DNA of 35,599 nt from Microbulbifer mangrovi (GTDB lineage Bacteria > Pseudomonadota > Gammaproteobacteria > Pseudomonadales > Cellvibrionaceae): positions 1 through 35,599 of the forward strand of contig NZ_LZDE01000316.1 of the NCBI RefSeq assembly GCF_002009015.1, written 5' to 3'. The notes under the pieces are model-generated. The model made no database searches. It had not been told where the DNA came from and was given only the letters and a program-made list of their open reading frames with translations. Of the stretch, positions 1 through 9,002 are shown piece after piece. Numbering within the stretch: the first letter of the stretch is position 1; the number at the start of each line of letters is the position of its first letter. The translations under genes were made by a program, and so were the position numbers.

Positions 1-465
1 CACGCCAACAACGCCAACCAGGCGCTGGACCGGATCATCCACTTCTTCCCCGCCGATCGACACCAGCAACTTTGGATGGACCTGTCGCTCAACCTGCAGG
101 CCATGGTCGCCCAGCAGCTGGTCCCGACCCCAGATGGCGACGGTCGCCGCGCCTGTCTCGAAATCATGATCAACACCCCGCTCATGTCCGACCTTATCCG
201 CAAGGGCGAGGTGCACAAAATGAAAGAGCTGATGAAGCGTTCCGTTGAACAGGGTATGCAGACTTTCGACCAGGCCCTGTACGAACTCTACGACCGCGGC
301 GAGATCACCTATGAAGACGCCCTCGCCCACGCCGACTCCGCCAACGACCTGCGTCTGATGATCAAACTCAAGTCCGAGTCCGACGCCGAGTACCTCAACA
401 GCGCCGCCGACGAACTGAGTCTCGCCGGCGATAGCGACACCGGCGGCGGTCCGCAGATCTACTGA
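1..465 (+). CDS. pilU: Type IV pilus retraction ATPase PilU, C-terminal part
   Basis: The reading frame is open from base 1, so the gene starts upstream of the window; 154 residues are visible. The visible part holds the C-terminal half of a PilT/PilU-type secretion ATPase, including HANNANQALDRIIHFFP, the LNLQAMVAQQLVP block, and the helix with KGEVHKMKELM and MQTFDQALYELYDRGEI. PilU is the PilT-dependent accessory ATPase that powers pilus retraction (twitching) at the cytoplasmic base of the machine. The acidic tail after the ATPase domain and the wording of the last helices fit PilU better than PilT, but the Walker motifs lie outside the window, so PilT is not fully excluded. A hairpin followed by a T run lies just downstream. 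Confidence 0.85.
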   Translation, partial: HANNANQALDRIIHFFPADRHQQLWMDLSLNLQAMVAQQLVPTPDGDGRRACLEIMINTPLMSDLIRKGEVHKMKELMKRSVEQGMQTFDQALYELYDRGEITYEDALAHADSANDLRLMIKLKSESDAEYLNSAADELSLAGDSDTGGGPQIY

Positions 466-497
466 TTCCAAAACCGATCAGTTACTCGATGCAAACG

Positions 498-527
498 GGG
501 CAGGCACGGAAACGGCCTGCCCTTTTT
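498..527 (+). terminator. Rho-independent terminator after pilU
   Basis: GGGCAGGC (498-505) pairs with GCCTGCCC (515-522) around a 9-nt loop and is followed directly by TTTTT. It separates pilU from the SDR gene. Confidence 0.85.
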
Positions 528-546
528 AATCCCCGGAAAAACTGCC

Positions 547-1311
547 ATGCGCCCACAAATGTCATCGAAAAAAGTCGCGTTGATCACTGGCGGCAGTCGC
601 GGTATTGGTGCGGCCACAGCAAAGTTGCTCGCCGCCCGCGGTTACGATGTCTGCATCAGTTACCGCACGCGGAAATCCGCCGCCGACGCGGTACTGGAAG
701 CCATCCATTCCTGTGATGTAAAAGCCATCGCAGTTCAGGCAGACATTTCCCGGGAAAAAGACGTCGAAGCGCTGTTCCAGGCTGTGGACCACCATCTTGG
801 CCCACTGACGGCACTGGTAAACAATGCCGGAATGCTTATGCCCCAGACTCGCGTTAGCGAGATGACCGCAGAGCGGATAAACACCATACTGCAGACCAAT
901 GTGACAGGCACCCTGCTGTGCTGCCGCGAGGCAATAAAGCGTATGTCGACAAATTGTGGCGGTCGTGGTGGCGCAATCGTCAATGTCTCCTCCGGCGCCG
1001 CGCGCAGTGGCTCCCCACACGAATATATCGACTACGCAGCAAGCAAAGGTGCGGTCGATACGCTCACCATCGGTCTAAGCAAGGAAGTCGTCCGCGAAGG
1101 CATCCGGGTCAACGCCGTGCGCCCTGGGTTTATCGAAACCGAAATGCACAACGACGGCGGAGAACCGAATCGCCTGCAGCGACTGCAACCATCGATCCCC
1201 CTTGCACGCGGCGGGCAACCGGAAGAAGTAGCACGGGCAATCGCCTGGCTACTCAGTGACGAGGCGTCCTTTACCACCGGCGCCTTTATAGATGCGACCG
1301 GCGGGCTTTAA
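547..1311 (+). CDS. SDR family NAD(P)-dependent oxidoreductase
   Basis: A 254-residue classical short-chain dehydrogenase, the usual length for the family. Visible motifs are the TGGSRGIG cofactor loop (residues 14-21), NNAG (92-95), a catalytic Ser near 149 in NVSSG, and Tyr163 and Lys167 in YAASK. Arginines just after the second strand (SYRTRK, residues 39-43) suggest NADP(H) preference. The substrate cannot be read from sequence; the family includes FabG-like ketoreductases and sugar or alcohol dehydrogenases. The start at 547 is used, but the ATG at 559 (residue 5) is also possible. The stop is 15 bp before the amidohydrolase gene, so the two are probably co-transcribed. Confidence 0.88.
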   Translation: MRPQMSSKKVALITGGSRGIGAATAKLLAARGYDVCISYRTRKSAADAVLEAIHSCDVKAIAVQADISREKDVEALFQAVDHHLGPLTALVNNAGMLMPQTRVSEMTAERINTILQTNVTGTLLCCREAIKRMSTNCGGRGGAIVNVSSGAARSGSPHEYIDYAASKGAVDTLTIGLSKEVVREGIRVNAVRPGFIETEMHNDGGEPNRLQRLQPSIPLARGGQPEEVARAIAWLLSDEASFTTGAFIDATGGL

Positions 1312-1326
1312 ACGGCAGATTCAGCT

Positions 1327-3009
1327 ATGAAAAATACAGTCACTTTTCTCACTATCCTGGCGATCCTTACCCTACTGTCCGCATGCGGGAACCAGGAACC
1401 CGAGCGTATTTTCATTAACGGCACTGTTATCACACTGGATCCGGAACAACCTATCGCCAAAGCGCTCGCCATTCAGAATGGCGCTATTTTAAAGGTGGGT
1501 GATAGCGAACCTGTCAGCGCACTGGCGGGGCCAAACACGGAGATCATCGACCTTCAGGGCAAGACCATACTGCCAGGATTTATCGCCGCCCATGAACACC
1601 CAGCCATTAGCGCTGTGTTCCGCAATTTTTTTGATATGAGTGGCTTTACGTATCCCTCTGCCGCGGAGGCCTGGAAATCCCTGGAAGCAGAAATTGCCAA
1701 CACGCCACGCGGTGAATGGATTTATGCAAAGGGGCTGGATCCGGTTTTACTCAGTGGCCTGGCGACGCCCACGCGCACACAGTTGGATCAACTGGCACCA
1801 CACAACCCGGTATTTATCCTCGCCCAGAGCATGCACACCGCGTGGGTGAATTCCGCGGCGCTCGCGGCCATGGGTATCGATGAAAATTCGCCGGCACCTG
1901 GGGAAGGTTCTTATTACGGGCGCGATGACAACGGACGACTAAATGGCATGCTGGTGGAGAAGACCGCGCTGGAGCCTTTTCTCGCCCCGCACAAAAACCC
2001 TCTGAAAGTGACCGCAGCTTACGAGGCAGAACTCGACGATCTGCGTCGCGCCGGTTACACCACGGTTGCCTCCTTGGGTTTTAACGTGCCGACCTGGCTG
2101 GCACAGTGGGCCGCCAGTGATCATTTCTCCCCGCGTATCCGCCAGTTTTTTTACTACCGTGGAGAAAACCTCGACAAGCTGGATGGTGCGCCGGAAAGCG
2201 ATAGCGATAGTTTCCGCGTGCTCGGCGCAAAGTTCTGGTACGACGGCTCCCCCTACAGCGGCAGTATGGTTGTAGAGCAGGCCTATGCGGATGGCGATCT
2301 CAGCACACAATTGGGAATCGCCCACGGCAGCCACGGCGAACCCGTGATCGGCAGGGTGGAATTTCAAGAACAGGTGCGTACTTTCAGTGAGCGCGGCTGG
2401 CAGACCGCCACACATGTGCAGGGAGACAGGGCCGCGCAGGATTATCTGCGCTTGTTACAGGCCAATCTGGAGAACCTTCCCACAGATCAACGGGACAGGT
2501 TCATAACCCAGCGGCACCGCCTGGAGCACGGCCTGCTGCTGGAAAAATCCGTTTTGCCGCAGCTTGCCAAACTTGGCATCACCCCCAGCTTTCATATCAA
2601 CCACCTGTACTATTACGGGGATGCACTCAAGGACCAGCTGCTGGGCGAAGAGCGCGCACAGCGCCTGCTGCCAGTCGCAGCAGCATTTGCCGAAGACATG
2701 CACCCTACCCTGCACGCGGACAGCCCCATGTTTCCCGCAGATCCCTTCAGCCTGATGCAGACAGCGATTACCCGTCGCAGCCGCACTGGCACTGTGCTCG
2801 GGCCGGATCAGGCAATCACACCGCTGCAGGCACTGCGGGCGCTGACCATCAATGGCGCATGGCAGCTGGGGATGGAAAGCAAGTTAGGCAGCATCGAGGT
2901 AGGAAAATACGCGGATCTGGTGATTGTGGATAAAAATCCGCTGACCACACCAGCGGGACAGTGGCAGGAAATCCGCGTGCTGCAGACGTTGATTGCGGGA
3001 CGCGACTGA
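1327..3009 (+). CDS. Lipoprotein amidohydrolase (YtcJ/NfdA-like, amidohydrolase 3)
   Basis: 560 residues. The N-terminal signal has a lipobox (LSAC, Cys20), so the mature protein should be lipid-anchored in the envelope. The body is a metal-dependent amidohydrolase of the YtcJ/NfdA type: an early HxH (AAHEHP), a Lys in GAKFWYDG, His in ATHVQGDRA, His in HRLEHG, and an Asp in LHADSPMFPADP near the end, followed by the usual C-terminal GSIEVGKYADLVIVD strand. Family members hydrolyse C-N bonds of varied substrates, such as formamides and cyclic amides; the substrate is unknown here. Export is unusual for the superfamily. It follows the SDR gene after 15 bp. The stop lies only 14 bp from the stop of convergent algR, with no clear terminator between. 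Confidence 0.85.
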   Translation: MKNTVTFLTILAILTLLSACGNQEPERIFINGTVITLDPEQPIAKALAIQNGAILKVGDSEPVSALAGPNTEIIDLQGKTILPGFIAAHEHPAISAVFRNFFDMSGFTYPSAAEAWKSLEAEIANTPRGEWIYAKGLDPVLLSGLATPTRTQLDQLAPHNPVFILAQSMHTAWVNSAALAAMGIDENSPAPGEGSYYGRDDNGRLNGMLVEKTALEPFLAPHKNPLKVTAAYEAELDDLRRAGYTTVASLGFNVPTWLAQWAASDHFSPRIRQFFYYRGENLDKLDGAPESDSDSFRVLGAKFWYDGSPYSGSMVVEQAYADGDLSTQLGIAHGSHGEPVIGRVEFQEQVRTFSERGWQTATHVQGDRAAQDYLRLLQANLENLPTDQRDRFITQRHRLEHGLLLEKSVLPQLAKLGITPSFHINHLYYYGDALKDQLLGEERAQRLLPVAAAFAEDMHPTLHADSPMFPADPFSLMQTAITRRSRTGTVLGPDQAITPLQALRALTINGAWQLGMESKLGSIEVGKYADLVIVDKNPLTTPAGQWQEIRVLQTLIAGRD

Positions 3010-3023
3010 GTTTCAGAATCGAC

Positions 3024-3788
3024 TCAGGCGATTTCGGTCAGCAGGTCCCGGATACTGCCGAGCAAGCGACGGGAAACCGGCGGCGCCAGGTCGATATCCT
3101 TCAGGGTCACTTCATGGCCGCTGGCGGTTTTACGCAGGCCGCTAATGTAATCCACCGCGACGATGGCACTGCGGTGCACCCGCACAAAACGCTCACCAAA
3201 CTCCGCTTCCAGTTCTTTCAGCGATTCATCCAATAGCGTCTCGCCACCACTGTGATGGGCGATCACGTATTTGTCTTCGGCGATAAAGCAGCGGATATCC
3301 GACACATCCAGCAACTGTACCCCGCGGCGGCTCACCGCCTTGATCTGGCGGCGGCCACGGGTGGGTGTTTGGACATTGAGCTTTTTGAGCTGTGGACGGC
3401 TCAGTCTTCGCGCCTGGGCAATCGCCTGTGCCAGTTGCTCCACATTGACGGGCTTGAGCAGGTAACCCGATGGAGCGACCGCAAAGGCAGGGAGCGCAAA
3501 CTCATCGTGGGCGGTGCAGAAAATGATCGCGGGTGGGTTGGGGCGGTTGGTGATCTGGGTGGCGAGTTGGAGCCCGCTTTCCCCGGGCATTTCGATATCC
3601 AGTAACAACAGGTCCGGGTCGAGTGAATCCAGCTGTTGTAATGCGCTTTCCCCATCGGCAGCTTCTCCCAGCAGTTGGCAACCATCAATAGTCTGCAACT
3701 GTCGGGCCAGTCTGGCCCGCGCCAGCGGTTCGTCGTCGACGATCAACACGCCGAGATTACTCGCGGGAGTGGTTGCGGAATCGCTCAC
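3024..3788 (-). CDS. algR: LytTR-family response regulator, AlgR-like
   Basis: 254 residues: a receiver domain (about 13-130) with acidic pair Asp18/Asp19, phospho-acceptor Asp64 in LLLDIEMPG and Lys112 in LLKPV, then a LytTR DNA-binding domain (about 148-250) containing FVRVHRSAIVAVDYI. It is the partner of the adjacent histidine kinase; the two genes overlap by 4 bp. In Pseudomonas AlgR controls alginate, type IV pilus and virulence genes, and the pair sits beside argH as here. The symbol rests on this synteny and domain layout. In Pseudomonas hemC follows algR; here the neighbour is the convergent amidohydrolase. Confidence 0.82.
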   Translation of the reverse strand: MSDSATTPASNLGVLIVDDEPLARARLARQLQTIDGCQLLGEAADGESALQQLDSLDPDLLLLDIEMPGESGLQLATQITNRPNPPAIIFCTAHDEFALPAFAVAPSGYLLKPVNVEQLAQAIAQARRLSRPQLKKLNVQTPTRGRRQIKAVSRRGVQLLDVSDIRCFIAEDKYVIAHHSGGETLLDESLKELEAEFGERFVRVHRSAIVAVDYISGLRKTASGHEVTLKDIDLAPPVSRRLLGSIRDLLTEIA

Positions 3789-4987
3789 GAGGCGTCCTCC
3801 GCCACAGCCGCCGACTGATGTGCTGGCTTCAGCAATTGTCCGGTTTCCAGCGGCAAACGCAGTTCCACCCGGTAGTGACCGTCGCGGACCTCCGCACTGA
3901 AACGGAAGCGATTGCCGTAAAACGCACCGAGACGCTGACGGATATTATCTACCGCCATACCGTTGCCGCGATGGACATTATTGCTGCCCTGTTCGCGAGC
4001 ATTTTCCGTCCCGGAATCTGCAATGGGATTTTCAATCGACAATAGCAGTTCGTGCGCCCTGCTGCCAATGACATTTTGTTGAATAGCAATGCGCACCACA
4101 CCGCCCTGTCGCAGTCGCGCAACACCGTGCAGCACCGCATTTTCCAGCAGCGGCTGCAGCAGCATGGAAGGCAGTTTGATTCCTCCGGGCAGGTTTTCAA
4201 CCAGCCACTCCTGGCGGAGCCGATCGCCGAGCCGCAGGGACTCGATTTCCAGATACCGCTTCGCCAGCGCAATCTCCTGCTCAAGGGGTACCAGTTTTGA
4301 GTCTGCCAGTGAGGCACGAAACAGTGCCGAGAGATCTTCCACCAATTTTTCCGCACGCTCGGCATCCACCGCAATCAGGCTGGCGAGACTGTTCATGCTG
4401 TTGAACAGGAAGTGCGGGCGAATGCGCGATTGCAGTGCCTCGATACGCGCGCCCAGTTCCGCCTGCTGCTGATTGTGCAATTGCTGCTGCACATAGGCGT
4501 AGCGCAGGAAGATCCCGGAACAGATGGCTCCCACCAGCAGGCTTGCCAGGAGCGACCAGTGATCGATAGCCGTGTCGGACATATCCGCCAGCCACCAGTG
4601 CTGGACCCCAAGTACAGTAACCAGTACCGACAGCACCACGGTATAACTGAGTGCGGCGGCCAGTTTGTGGGAGAGCCGCGCCAGGGACGGGCGCAGGCGG
4701 CAAAGGATGGCGGCAGCCGGCAGGATCACCCACAGGACCGTGAGCGAAACCAGCCCCAGGCGCTGCCAGTTGAATGGATAAAGGCCATCGCTGGCGAGCA
4801 CCAGCACCAGGGACAACAGCTCGCCGATCAGAACCAGAGCGGCCACGCCGGTCACATTACACAGATCGGGCAGGAAAGGTGCCGGCTCGGCGGACTCCGG
4901 GCACGCAGAATCTTTGCCATCGGGGGCAATTTCGCGAACTTGCTGCGCTATAATGCCCGCCGCTTGCGCGGGCCGCGAAGATGTCAT
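3785..4987 (-). CDS. algZ: Sensor histidine kinase, AlgZ/FimS-like
   Basis: 400 residues. A cytoplasmic N-terminus leads into [21 protein letters not shown], typical of AlgZ-type sensors, then about four membrane segments (near 46-66, 79-97, 111-127, 145-163). A His_kinase (LytS-type) domain follows with the phospho-acceptor region [18 protein letters not shown] (His192) and a degenerate HATPase region with [13 protein letters not shown]. It should phosphorylate the AlgR-like regulator that follows with a 4-bp overlap. The start at 4987 has no strong ribosome-binding site. A -10 element for divergent argH lies inside the first codons, so the true start may be further in. Confidence 0.8.
   Translation of the reverse strand: MTSSRPAQAAGIIAQQVREIAPDGKDSACPESAEPAPFLPDLCNVTGVAALVLIGELLSLVLVLASDGLYPFNWQRLGLVSLTVLWVILPAAAILCRLRPSLARLSHKLAAALSYTVVLSVLVTVLGVQHWWLADMSDTAIDHWSLLASLLVGAICSGIFLRYAYVQQQLHNQQQAELGARIEALQSRIRPHFLFNSMNSLASLIAVDAERAEKLVEDLSALFRASLADSKLVPLEQEIALAKRYLEIESLRLGDRLRQEWLVENLPGGIKLPSMLLQPLLENAVLHGVARLRQGGVVRIAIQQNVIGSRAHELLLSIENPIADSGTENAREQGSNNVHRGNGMAVDNIRQRLGAFYGNRFRFSAEVRDGHYRVELRLPLETGQLLKPAHQSAAVAEDAS
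4949..4954 (+). promoter_or_regulatory. Putative -10 element for argH
   Basis: A perfect TATAAT lies 158 bp upstream of the argH ATG. No good -35 hexamer is visible at 16-18 bp spacing. It overlaps the 5' end of the divergent algZ frame. Confidence 0.45.
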
Positions 4988-5111
4988 ACCACGTTATCTT
5001 TATGATTGGATCGGCTTACTGGCATCAAAAGATACCGCCTGCGCCCGGTCACTTCCACTATCCGGATCGGCAAACAGTTACCTTTTATTCCGCAGTCAGA
5101 CCAGAGGCAGC

Positions 5112-6533
5112 ATGAGCAACGACAACTCCTCAGCCAACAACGCACAGAACCCCGCCGCCAAGCTCTGGGGTGGGCGCTTCAGCGAAGCCACCGATGCTTT
5201 CGTAGAGCGCTTTACCGCCTCGGTGATGTTCGACCAGCGTATGGCGCTGGAAGATATCCAGGGCTCCCTGGCCCACGCACAGATGCTATCGGAAGTCGGC
5301 GTGCTGACCGAAGACGAGTTCAAGCAGATCGAAGGTGGCCTGAAGGATATCGCCGAGGAGATCAAGGCCGGCGAATTCCCCTGGTCGGTGGCGCTCGAAG
5401 ACGTGCACATGAATATCGAAGCGCGCCTGACCGACCGCATCGGCGCCACTGGCAAGAAACTGCACACCGGCCGCTCGCGCAACGATCAGGTGGCGACCGA
5501 TATCCGCCTGTGGCTGCGCAACCGTATCGACCTGATCGCAGGCGAACTGACCCGCCTGCAGACCGGACTGGTGGATCTGGCCGAAAAGGAAGCGGACACC
5601 ATCATGCCCGGTTTTACCCACCTGCAGTCCGCGCAGCCGGTGACCTTTGGCCACCACTTGCTGGCCTGGAACGAGATGCTGACCCGCGACTTCGAGCGTC
5701 TGATGGACTGCCGCAAGCGCGTCAACCGCTCGCCGCTGGGCGCCGCGGCCCTGGCCGGCACCAGCTACCCGATCAACCGTGTGCGCACCGCTGAGCTGCT
5801 GGGCTTTGATGCACCCACCGAAAACTCCCTGGATTCCGTGAGCGACCGCGACTTCGCCATCGAATTCTGCGCCTTCTCCGCACTGCTGCTCACCCACCTG
5901 AGCCGCGCCAGTGAAGAACTGGTGCTGTGGACCTCCAGCCAGTTCGACTTTATCGACCTGCCCGACCGTTTCTGCACCGGCTCCTCCATCATGCCGCAGA
6001 AGAAGAACCCGGACGTGCCGGAGCTGGTACGCGGCAAGACCGGCCGCGTCAACGGCCACCTGATCGCCTTGCTCACCCTGATGAAGAGCCAGCCACTGGC
6101 CTACAACAAGGACAACCAGGAAGACAAAGAGCCCCTGTTCGACGCCGCCGACACCGTGCTGGACTGCCTGCGCGCCTTCGCCGATATGGCGCCGGCGCTG
6201 AAGCCGAAGAAAGAAAACATGCTCGCCGCCGCCGGCAAGGGTTTCTCCACCGCCACCGACCTGGCGGACTACCTGGTGCGCAAGGGCGTGGCTTTCCGCG
6301 ATGCCCACGAGATTGTCGGCCAGTCCGTGGCCTTTGCCATTGAAAAGGACTGCGACCTCGCCGACCTCAGCCTCGCCGAGCTGCAGAAGTTCTCCGATGT
6401 GATCGGCGACGATGTGTTCGACGTGCTGACCCTCGAAGGCTCCGTTGCCGCCCGCGACCATATCGGTGGCACCGCACCCAATCAGGTGCGTGCCGCCTGC
6501 GAGCGCGCGCGCAAGCTGATTGCTTCTCGATAA
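5112..6533 (+). CDS. argH: Argininosuccinate lyase
   Basis: Cleaves argininosuccinate to arginine and fumarate, the last step of arginine synthesis, in the cytoplasm as a homotetramer. The ATG at 5112 gives 473 residues, the family size, and has AGAGGCAG just upstream; the frame is open further upstream but that part does not match the family. Visible: LWGGRF near the N-terminus, HTGRSRNDQ (118-126), catalytic His170 in GFTHLQ, and the flexible signature [12 protein letters not shown] (290-301) with catalytic Ser291. Divergent from algZ, a neighbourhood conserved in Pseudomonas. Confidence 0.97.
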   Translation: MSNDNSSANNAQNPAAKLWGGRFSEATDAFVERFTASVMFDQRMALEDIQGSLAHAQMLSEVGVLTEDEFKQIEGGLKDIAEEIKAGEFPWSVALEDVHMNIEARLTDRIGATGKKLHTGRSRNDQVATDIRLWLRNRIDLIAGELTRLQTGLVDLAEKEADTIMPGFTHLQSAQPVTFGHHLLAWNEMLTRDFERLMDCRKRVNRSPLGAAALAGTSYPINRVRTAELLGFDAPTENSLDSVSDRDFAIEFCAFSALLLTHLSRASEELVLWTSSQFDFIDLPDRFCTGSSIMPQKKNPDVPELVRGKTGRVNGHLIALLTLMKSQPLAYNKDNQEDKEPLFDAADTVLDCLRAFADMAPALKPKKENMLAAAGKGFSTATDLADYLVRKGVAFRDAHEIVGQSVAFAIEKDCDLADLSLAELQKFSDVIGDDVFDVLTLEGSVAARDHIGGTAPNQVRAACERARKLIASR

Positions 6534-6551
6534 TTGATTTGCACATTTTAG

Positions 6552-6611
6552 GAGCCTGCCTTGCGGGCGAACGGTTCAGCAATCTGAATGGTTCGCCTGC
6601 AAGGCAGGCTC
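6552..6611. repeat. REP-like long inverted repeat after argH
   Basis: Arms 6552-6572 and 6591-6611 pair at 20 of 21 positions (the odd pair can be G-U), and the loop holds a further TTCAG/CTGAA stem (6575-6588). There is no T run, so it is not a standard terminator, though it may end or protect argH mRNA. The minus-strand reading GTAAGAGC...CTTGC...GCGA resembles Pseudomonas-type REP elements and the hairpin near 9003-9045. Confidence 0.6.
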
Positions 6612-6718
6612 TTACAAAGACATTCCACTGCCACAATTCGCCATAATTCATCCCGCCCGACGCCACTTTCCGACATCCGTGACCCGCTAGACTCCTCCCG
6701 AAAACAAGGAGAGTCTCC

Positions 6719-7702
6719 ATGCGCAAATACCTGCTGCTGGGCATCGTCGCGTTCACTATCGCCATCTACCTGACCAATGCCTCCTGGCTCGCGGAAAAGC
6801 GTGCGCGCGAACCAACGCTTATCTCTCACCGCGGGGTGTACCAGAATTTTGACCGGACAAATCTCGGTCGCGATGACTGCACAGCAATCCGTGTATTCGA
6901 ACCCGAGCACGAGTATCTGGAAAACACCATTGCTTCCATGCAAGCCGCCTTCGATGCCGGAGCAGATATCGTCGAAATCGATGTGCACCCCACCACCGAC
7001 GGCGAATTCGCCGTGTTCCACGACTGGACCCTGGATTGCCGCACCGAGGGCAAAGGCATCACTCGCGACCACCCCATGCAGTATCTGAAAACCCTGGATA
7101 TCGGCTATGGCTATACCCCGGACGGCGGTAAGAGCTACCCCTTCCGCGGTAAAGGCATGGGACTCATGCCTACCCTGGAAGAGGTTTATCGCCAATTTCC
7201 GGATAAAAGATTTCTGGTGAATATCAAAAGCAACCGACCTCAGGAAGCCGTGCTTCTGGATCAATATCTGAAGAAACGACACCTGCCGCCCCGAGGGCCG
7301 CTGATGGTTTACGGTGGAGAAAAGGTGATGGAAAAAATTCGAGAGTTAAGGCCCGATGCCTGGGGATTTAGCCGTGAAAGCGTCAGGCAATGCACCTATC
7401 GGTACCTGATGCTGGGCTGGACCGGTTATGTCCCCGCTGCCTGCCGCAAAGGCGCAGTGGTCGCACCCAATACCTGGCAGTGGGCGCTGTGGGGCTGGCC
7501 GAACCGGTTTATGCAACGGATGGAGGATGCGGGTGGACTGGTGATGGAACTGGACTTTGCCGGCCGCGGACGCGGTATGCATGGAATCTACAAAACCGAG
7601 GAACTGGAGTTTCTCCCCGCAGACTATACCGGCGCACTGTGGGTGGAGAAGATTGAAGTGATTGGACCTTACGCGAAAACGAAATTTACCTCAGGGGAGT
7701 AG
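6719..7702 (+). CDS. Membrane-anchored glycerophosphodiester phosphodiesterase family protein
   Basis: 327 residues with an N-terminal hydrophobic segment (about 3-20) that is a signal peptide or anchor, so the domain probably faces the periplasm. The GDPD core shows SHRG (catalytic His-Arg), LENTIASMQAAFDAGADIVEIDVHPTTDG (read as separate blocks LENT, GAD, EIDVHPT) and FHDWTLD with the second catalytic His. Such enzymes hydrolyse glycerophosphodiesters to glycerol-3-phosphate and an alcohol. The C-terminal third lacks the usual GVDGIITD-type ending, so the true substrate may differ. AAGGAGAG precedes the ATG at a good distance. It stands alone between two hairpins. Confidence 0.8.
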   Translation: MRKYLLLGIVAFTIAIYLTNASWLAEKRAREPTLISHRGVYQNFDRTNLGRDDCTAIRVFEPEHEYLENTIASMQAAFDAGADIVEIDVHPTTDGEFAVFHDWTLDCRTEGKGITRDHPMQYLKTLDIGYGYTPDGGKSYPFRGKGMGLMPTLEEVYRQFPDKRFLVNIKSNRPQEAVLLDQYLKKRHLPPRGPLMVYGGEKVMEKIRELRPDAWGFSRESVRQCTYRYLMLGWTGYVPAACRKGAVVAPNTWQWALWGWPNRFMQRMEDAGGLVMELDFAGRGRGMHGIYKTEELEFLPADYTGALWVEKIEVIGPYAKTKFTSGE

Positions 7703-7723
7703 AAAGGATTCACAGGAATTACC

Positions 7724-7751
7724 GCCATGGTGCCGATACCGGCACCATGGC
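7724..7751. terminator. Hairpin between convergent GDPD and RHH genes
   Basis: A perfect 12-bp stem (GCCATGGTGCCG, 7724-7735, with 7740-7751) has a 4-nt loop. It lies between two convergent stops and has no T run on either side, so it is a terminator-like structure of uncertain strength. Confidence 0.5.
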
Positions 7752-7765
7752 CTGCGGTGTCACCG

Positions 7766-7972
7766 TCAAGTTTCCTCAGAACCCCCGTCCCGCTCCTGAA
7801 TTTCCGTCACCACTTTCTGTACCAGCTTCACCCGCCCGGACTGCACCAGCGCATCGCGCAGCACATACTCGATCTGCGCATTCAGGCTGCGCAGATCGTC
7901 ATCCGCCCAGCGCTGCATGGCGGCCAGTACCTGCTCGTTGATTCGCAGCGGGAACGCTTTCTTTTTCGACAT
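7766..7972 (-). CDS. Small ribbon-helix-helix (Arc-type) protein
   Basis: 68 residues. The N-terminal segment KKAFPLRINEQVLAAMQRWA, followed by SLNAQIEYVLRDAL, is a typical Arc/MetJ ribbon-helix-helix: one basic strand for the DNA major groove and two helices for dimer formation. The C-terminal 25 residues are a charged helix. It starts 15 bp after the SPFH gene stop and is surely co-transcribed with it. Likely role: autoregulator of the SPFH operon; the palindrome at 8889-8905 is a candidate operator. It could instead be an antitoxin-like protein, but no toxin is adjacent. Confidence 0.75.
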   Translation of the reverse strand: MSKKKAFPLRINEQVLAAMQRWADDDLRSLNAQIEYVLRDALVQSGRVKLVQKVVTEIQERDGGSEET

Positions 7973-7987
7973 AACTACTCAGGAGGA

Positions 7988-8857
7988 TTAGTAAAGGCTA
8001 CCGCTATTGATGACCGGCTGCGCCTGCTGTTCGCCGCAGATTACGACCATCAAATTGTTTACCATATTTGCCTTGCGCTCTTCATCCAGCTCAAGATCGT
8101 GTGACTCCGCCAGGGTGGAAATGGCATCGGTCACCATCTCTACCGCACCGCGCACAATCAGTTTGCGCGCCGCCAGTACCGCGCCGGCCTGCTGCTTGCG
8201 CAACATTGCCTGGGCAATTTCCGGCGCATAGGCGAGATGGCTGATGCGCGCTTCGATCACCTGGATACCCGCGCGCCCGAGGCGCTCCTGAACCTGATCA
8301 CGAATTTTTTCCGCAATACTCAGCGGATCCCCGCGCAGGGACAACGCCTCATCATTGTGGTTATCGTAGGGATACTCATTCGCCACATTGCGCAGTGCCG
8401 CCTCGCTCTGGATGGTAACGAAGCTCTCGTAATCGTCCACCTCGAAGAAGGCCTCTGCGGAATCCACTACCTTCCACACCACCACCGTGGCGATCTCGAT
8501 CGGGTTGCCATTGGCATCGTTGACCTTGAGCCTGCCGCTTTCGAAATTGCGCACTCGCAGCGAAATCGGTGTGCGCTTGAATACCAATGGATTGGTCCAG
8601 CGCAGGCCAGTGGTGTGCTCGGTACCCACGTACTTGCCGAACAGCTGCAGGATTTTCCCCTGATTCGGCGCCACCATAAACAGGCCGTGCCAGCAGAAAC
8701 CAACCACCAGCGTCGCTAACCCCCAAAGGGCGGCAGCCGCAAACTGCTGTGCCGCCAGGCTCCAAACCGCCATACCAATGGTCAGCACCTGCAGCGCCAG
8801 CAGCACTGCCAGCATGCCATATCCACTCACCGTAAAGGCGCGTTTTTCCTTGATCAT
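7988..8857 (-). CDS. SPFH/Band 7 domain membrane protein
   Basis: 289 residues from the ATG at 8857, chosen because AAGGAG sits just upstream; an in-frame ATG at 8896 would add 13 residues but lacks such a site. Two N-terminal membrane segments (about 10-30 and 36-58) precede an SPFH (stomatin/prohibitin/flotillin/HflKC) domain beginning MVAPNQGKILQLFGKYVGT, with VEARISHLAYAPEIAQAM-like helix motifs (seen here as EARISHLAYAPEIAQAML). Such proteins form large membrane-bound rings or microdomain scaffolds. The specific partner is unknown. The following gene encodes an RHH protein. Confidence 0.85.
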   Translation of the reverse strand: MIKEKRAFTVSGYGMLAVLLALQVLTIGMAVWSLAAQQFAAAALWGLATLVVGFCWHGLFMVAPNQGKILQLFGKYVGTEHTTGLRWTNPLVFKRTPISLRVRNFESGRLKVNDANGNPIEIATVVVWKVVDSAEAFFEVDDYESFVTIQSEAALRNVANEYPYDNHNDEALSLRGDPLSIAEKIRDQVQERLGRAGIQVIEARISHLAYAPEIAQAMLRKQQAGAVLAARKLIVRGAVEMVTDAISTLAESHDLELDEERKANMVNNLMVVICGEQQAQPVINSGSLY

Positions 8858-8888
8858 CCAGGACTCCTTGTATTCAGGCCACGATTTA

Positions 8889-8905
8889 GATATCAATTTG
8901 ATATC
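8889..8905. promoter_or_regulatory. Perfect palindrome, candidate operator of SPFH-RHH operon
   Basis: GATATCAATTTGATATC is a perfect 8-bp inverted repeat around one central base, 31 bp upstream of the SPFH ATG. It also contains a direct repeat ATATCAAT (8890-8897 and 8901-8908) with an 11-bp period, one helical turn, as expected for side-by-side RHH dimers. The regulator assignment is inference. Confidence 0.55.
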
Positions 8906-9002
8906 AATCTAGCATCATAAAATACAGGTGCCAAGGTTTTTCGGGCGCAGGCGAGCCTGCAGATGGAGCGGCGTCCATCCGCCACGCGGAATTCGAAAAG
9001 GG

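Noticed and set aside
5286-6461. A 391-codon open frame antisense to argH
   Set aside because: Composition is that of a reverse-frame shadow; argH itself is certain.
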